From positions 1 through 7,461 of the forward strand of contig CAYWNA010000421.1 of assembly GCA_964459305.1 (NCBI GenBank): a DNA stretch of 7,461 nucleotides, written 5' to 3'. The notes beneath the pieces were generated by a model. It searched no databases and was not told where the DNA came from. It saw only the letters and a program-made list of their open reading frames with translations. A program made the position numbers and the translations under genes. Positions 7,141 through 7,461 of this stretch are shown here, piece after piece. This stretch comes from CAYWNA01 sp964459305. Its GTDB lineage: Bacteria > Planctomycetota > Planctomycetia > Pirellulales > Pirellulaceae. The first letter of the stretch is position 1. The number at the start of each line of letters is the position of its first letter.

Positions 7141-7461
7141 AGGAACCTCTGATAGTGTATTCCGGTTTTGCTGTAGTTCGGGCCTTGGCCTTCTCGCTCA
7201 CTTTCGTCGTCGCAAATTCTTCGCCGTCAATAATGAGTTGCAGGTCATCCACCCAGAGGCTCTCGGTAGCCGCGTCCATCGCGATCATGAAACGGATCTC
7301 CGTCTGGTCCGGGGCGAGCTGGATCGAAACCGAGAACTGTGTCCAGTCGAAATCGCCCTGTCGGCCATGCACGACGGGATTCCAGACTCCCCAGTAGGTG
7401 CGGCCCACGTCTTTGCCCTTGACCATCGCGCGAAAGTGCAGCTTCGCCCCGGCGGGCAGGC
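7137..7461 (-). CDS. 5' part of the same glycoside hydrolase gene (partial, other frame)
   Basis: This runs in from the right edge and carries the C-terminal half of a first CBM4/9-like module: LPAGAKLHFRAMVKGKDV, then GDFDW, TESLWVDD and a linker, ending at YTIRGSFE, which is the normal opening of the next CBM copy. Past this point the frame reads an Arg/Ser-rich tail without module features and stops at 6914, while the natural continuation (EVVSGFYSAAFGPWK) is in the neighbouring frame. Adding one base (GAG-AAG to GAG-GAA) joins the two as GSFEEVVSGFY. The module is the same type as the one at the start of the downstream part. The ATG at 7426 is internal to the module; the true start lies outside the window. 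Whether the break is a real mutation or a read error cannot be judged from one sequence. Confidence 0.8.

Larger units (their letters stand above)
6720..7461 (-). repeat. tandem duplication of a CBM4/9-like module
   Basis: Two copies of one carbohydrate-binding module lie side by side (copy 1 truncated by the right edge, copy 2 about 6720-7160). They share LP-G...H..AM.KGK.V, GDFDW, a 25-residue gap of equal length, and TESLWVDD. At DNA level CCAGTCGAAATCGCC (plus strand) occurs at 6834-6848 and 7343-7357. GTCATC-N-ACCCAGAG occurs at 6735-6749 and 7244-7258. Both pairs are exactly 509 nt apart. Elsewhere the copies differ strongly, so the duplication is old. Confidence 0.85.

Noticed and set aside
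7133..7143. Programmed frameshift like the RF2 (prfB) CTT-TGA site
   Set aside because: CTTTGA is present, but TGA lies in the downstream frame, not the frame the ribosome arrives in. The needed shift is -1, not +1, and no slippery heptamer is evident. A one-base loss or read error is simpler.
5739..7397. Long plus-strand ORF of 552 codons opposite the hydrolase gene
   Set aside because: It mirrors the coding strand of a clearly recognisable hydrolase, has no recognisable domain, and is the kind of antisense ORF expected in GC-rich coding DNA.

Overview
The window reads as one co-oriented carbohydrate-catabolism block on the minus strand. In order of transcription (right to left) it holds: (1) a large multi-domain glycoside hydrolase whose 5' end lies beyond the right edge, with a one-base frameshift at about 7136; (2) a secreted (alpha/alpha)-toroid protein resembling polysaccharide lyases or heparinase II/III-type enzymes (4031 to 2085); (3) an IlvD/Edd-family sugar-acid dehydratase (1958 to 150); and (4) the first 44 residues of a secreted type I sulfatase (134 to beyond the left edge). 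Two junctions are tight: 15 nt before gene 2 and 15 nt before gene 4, each containing a good Shine-Dalgarno sequence. The gap before gene 3 is 126 nt and contains a palindrome. No rRNA, tRNA, CRISPR array, transposase or plus-strand gene is supported.

The organism is most likely a planctomycete of the Rhodopirellula/Pirellula type. This is an inference from three things: a secreted sulfatase beside secreted polysaccharide-degrading enzymes, the moderately high GC content, and palindromes built on TTTCGC-NNN-GCGAAA. I remember palindromes of this kind as common in that group, but I could not run a search.

Working model: the hydrolase binds a polysaccharide through at least two CBM4/9-like modules and a C-terminal CBM9-like module and cuts it with a clan GH-A barrel. 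The toroid enzyme and the sulfatase process the (probably sulfated, uronate-containing) fragments outside the cytoplasm. The dehydratase takes an aldonate-type sugar acid into a 2-keto-3-deoxy intermediate in the cytoplasm. The polysaccharide itself cannot be named from this sequence.

The most unusual features are these. A 62-nt perfect-armed palindromic element sits in frame inside the dehydratase coding sequence, apparently adding about 15 residues while leaving all recognised active-site residues intact. A related half-length palindrome lies in the leader of the same gene. The hydrolase frameshift has independent support: the two tandem CBM copies are 509 nt apart, one base short of 170 codons.
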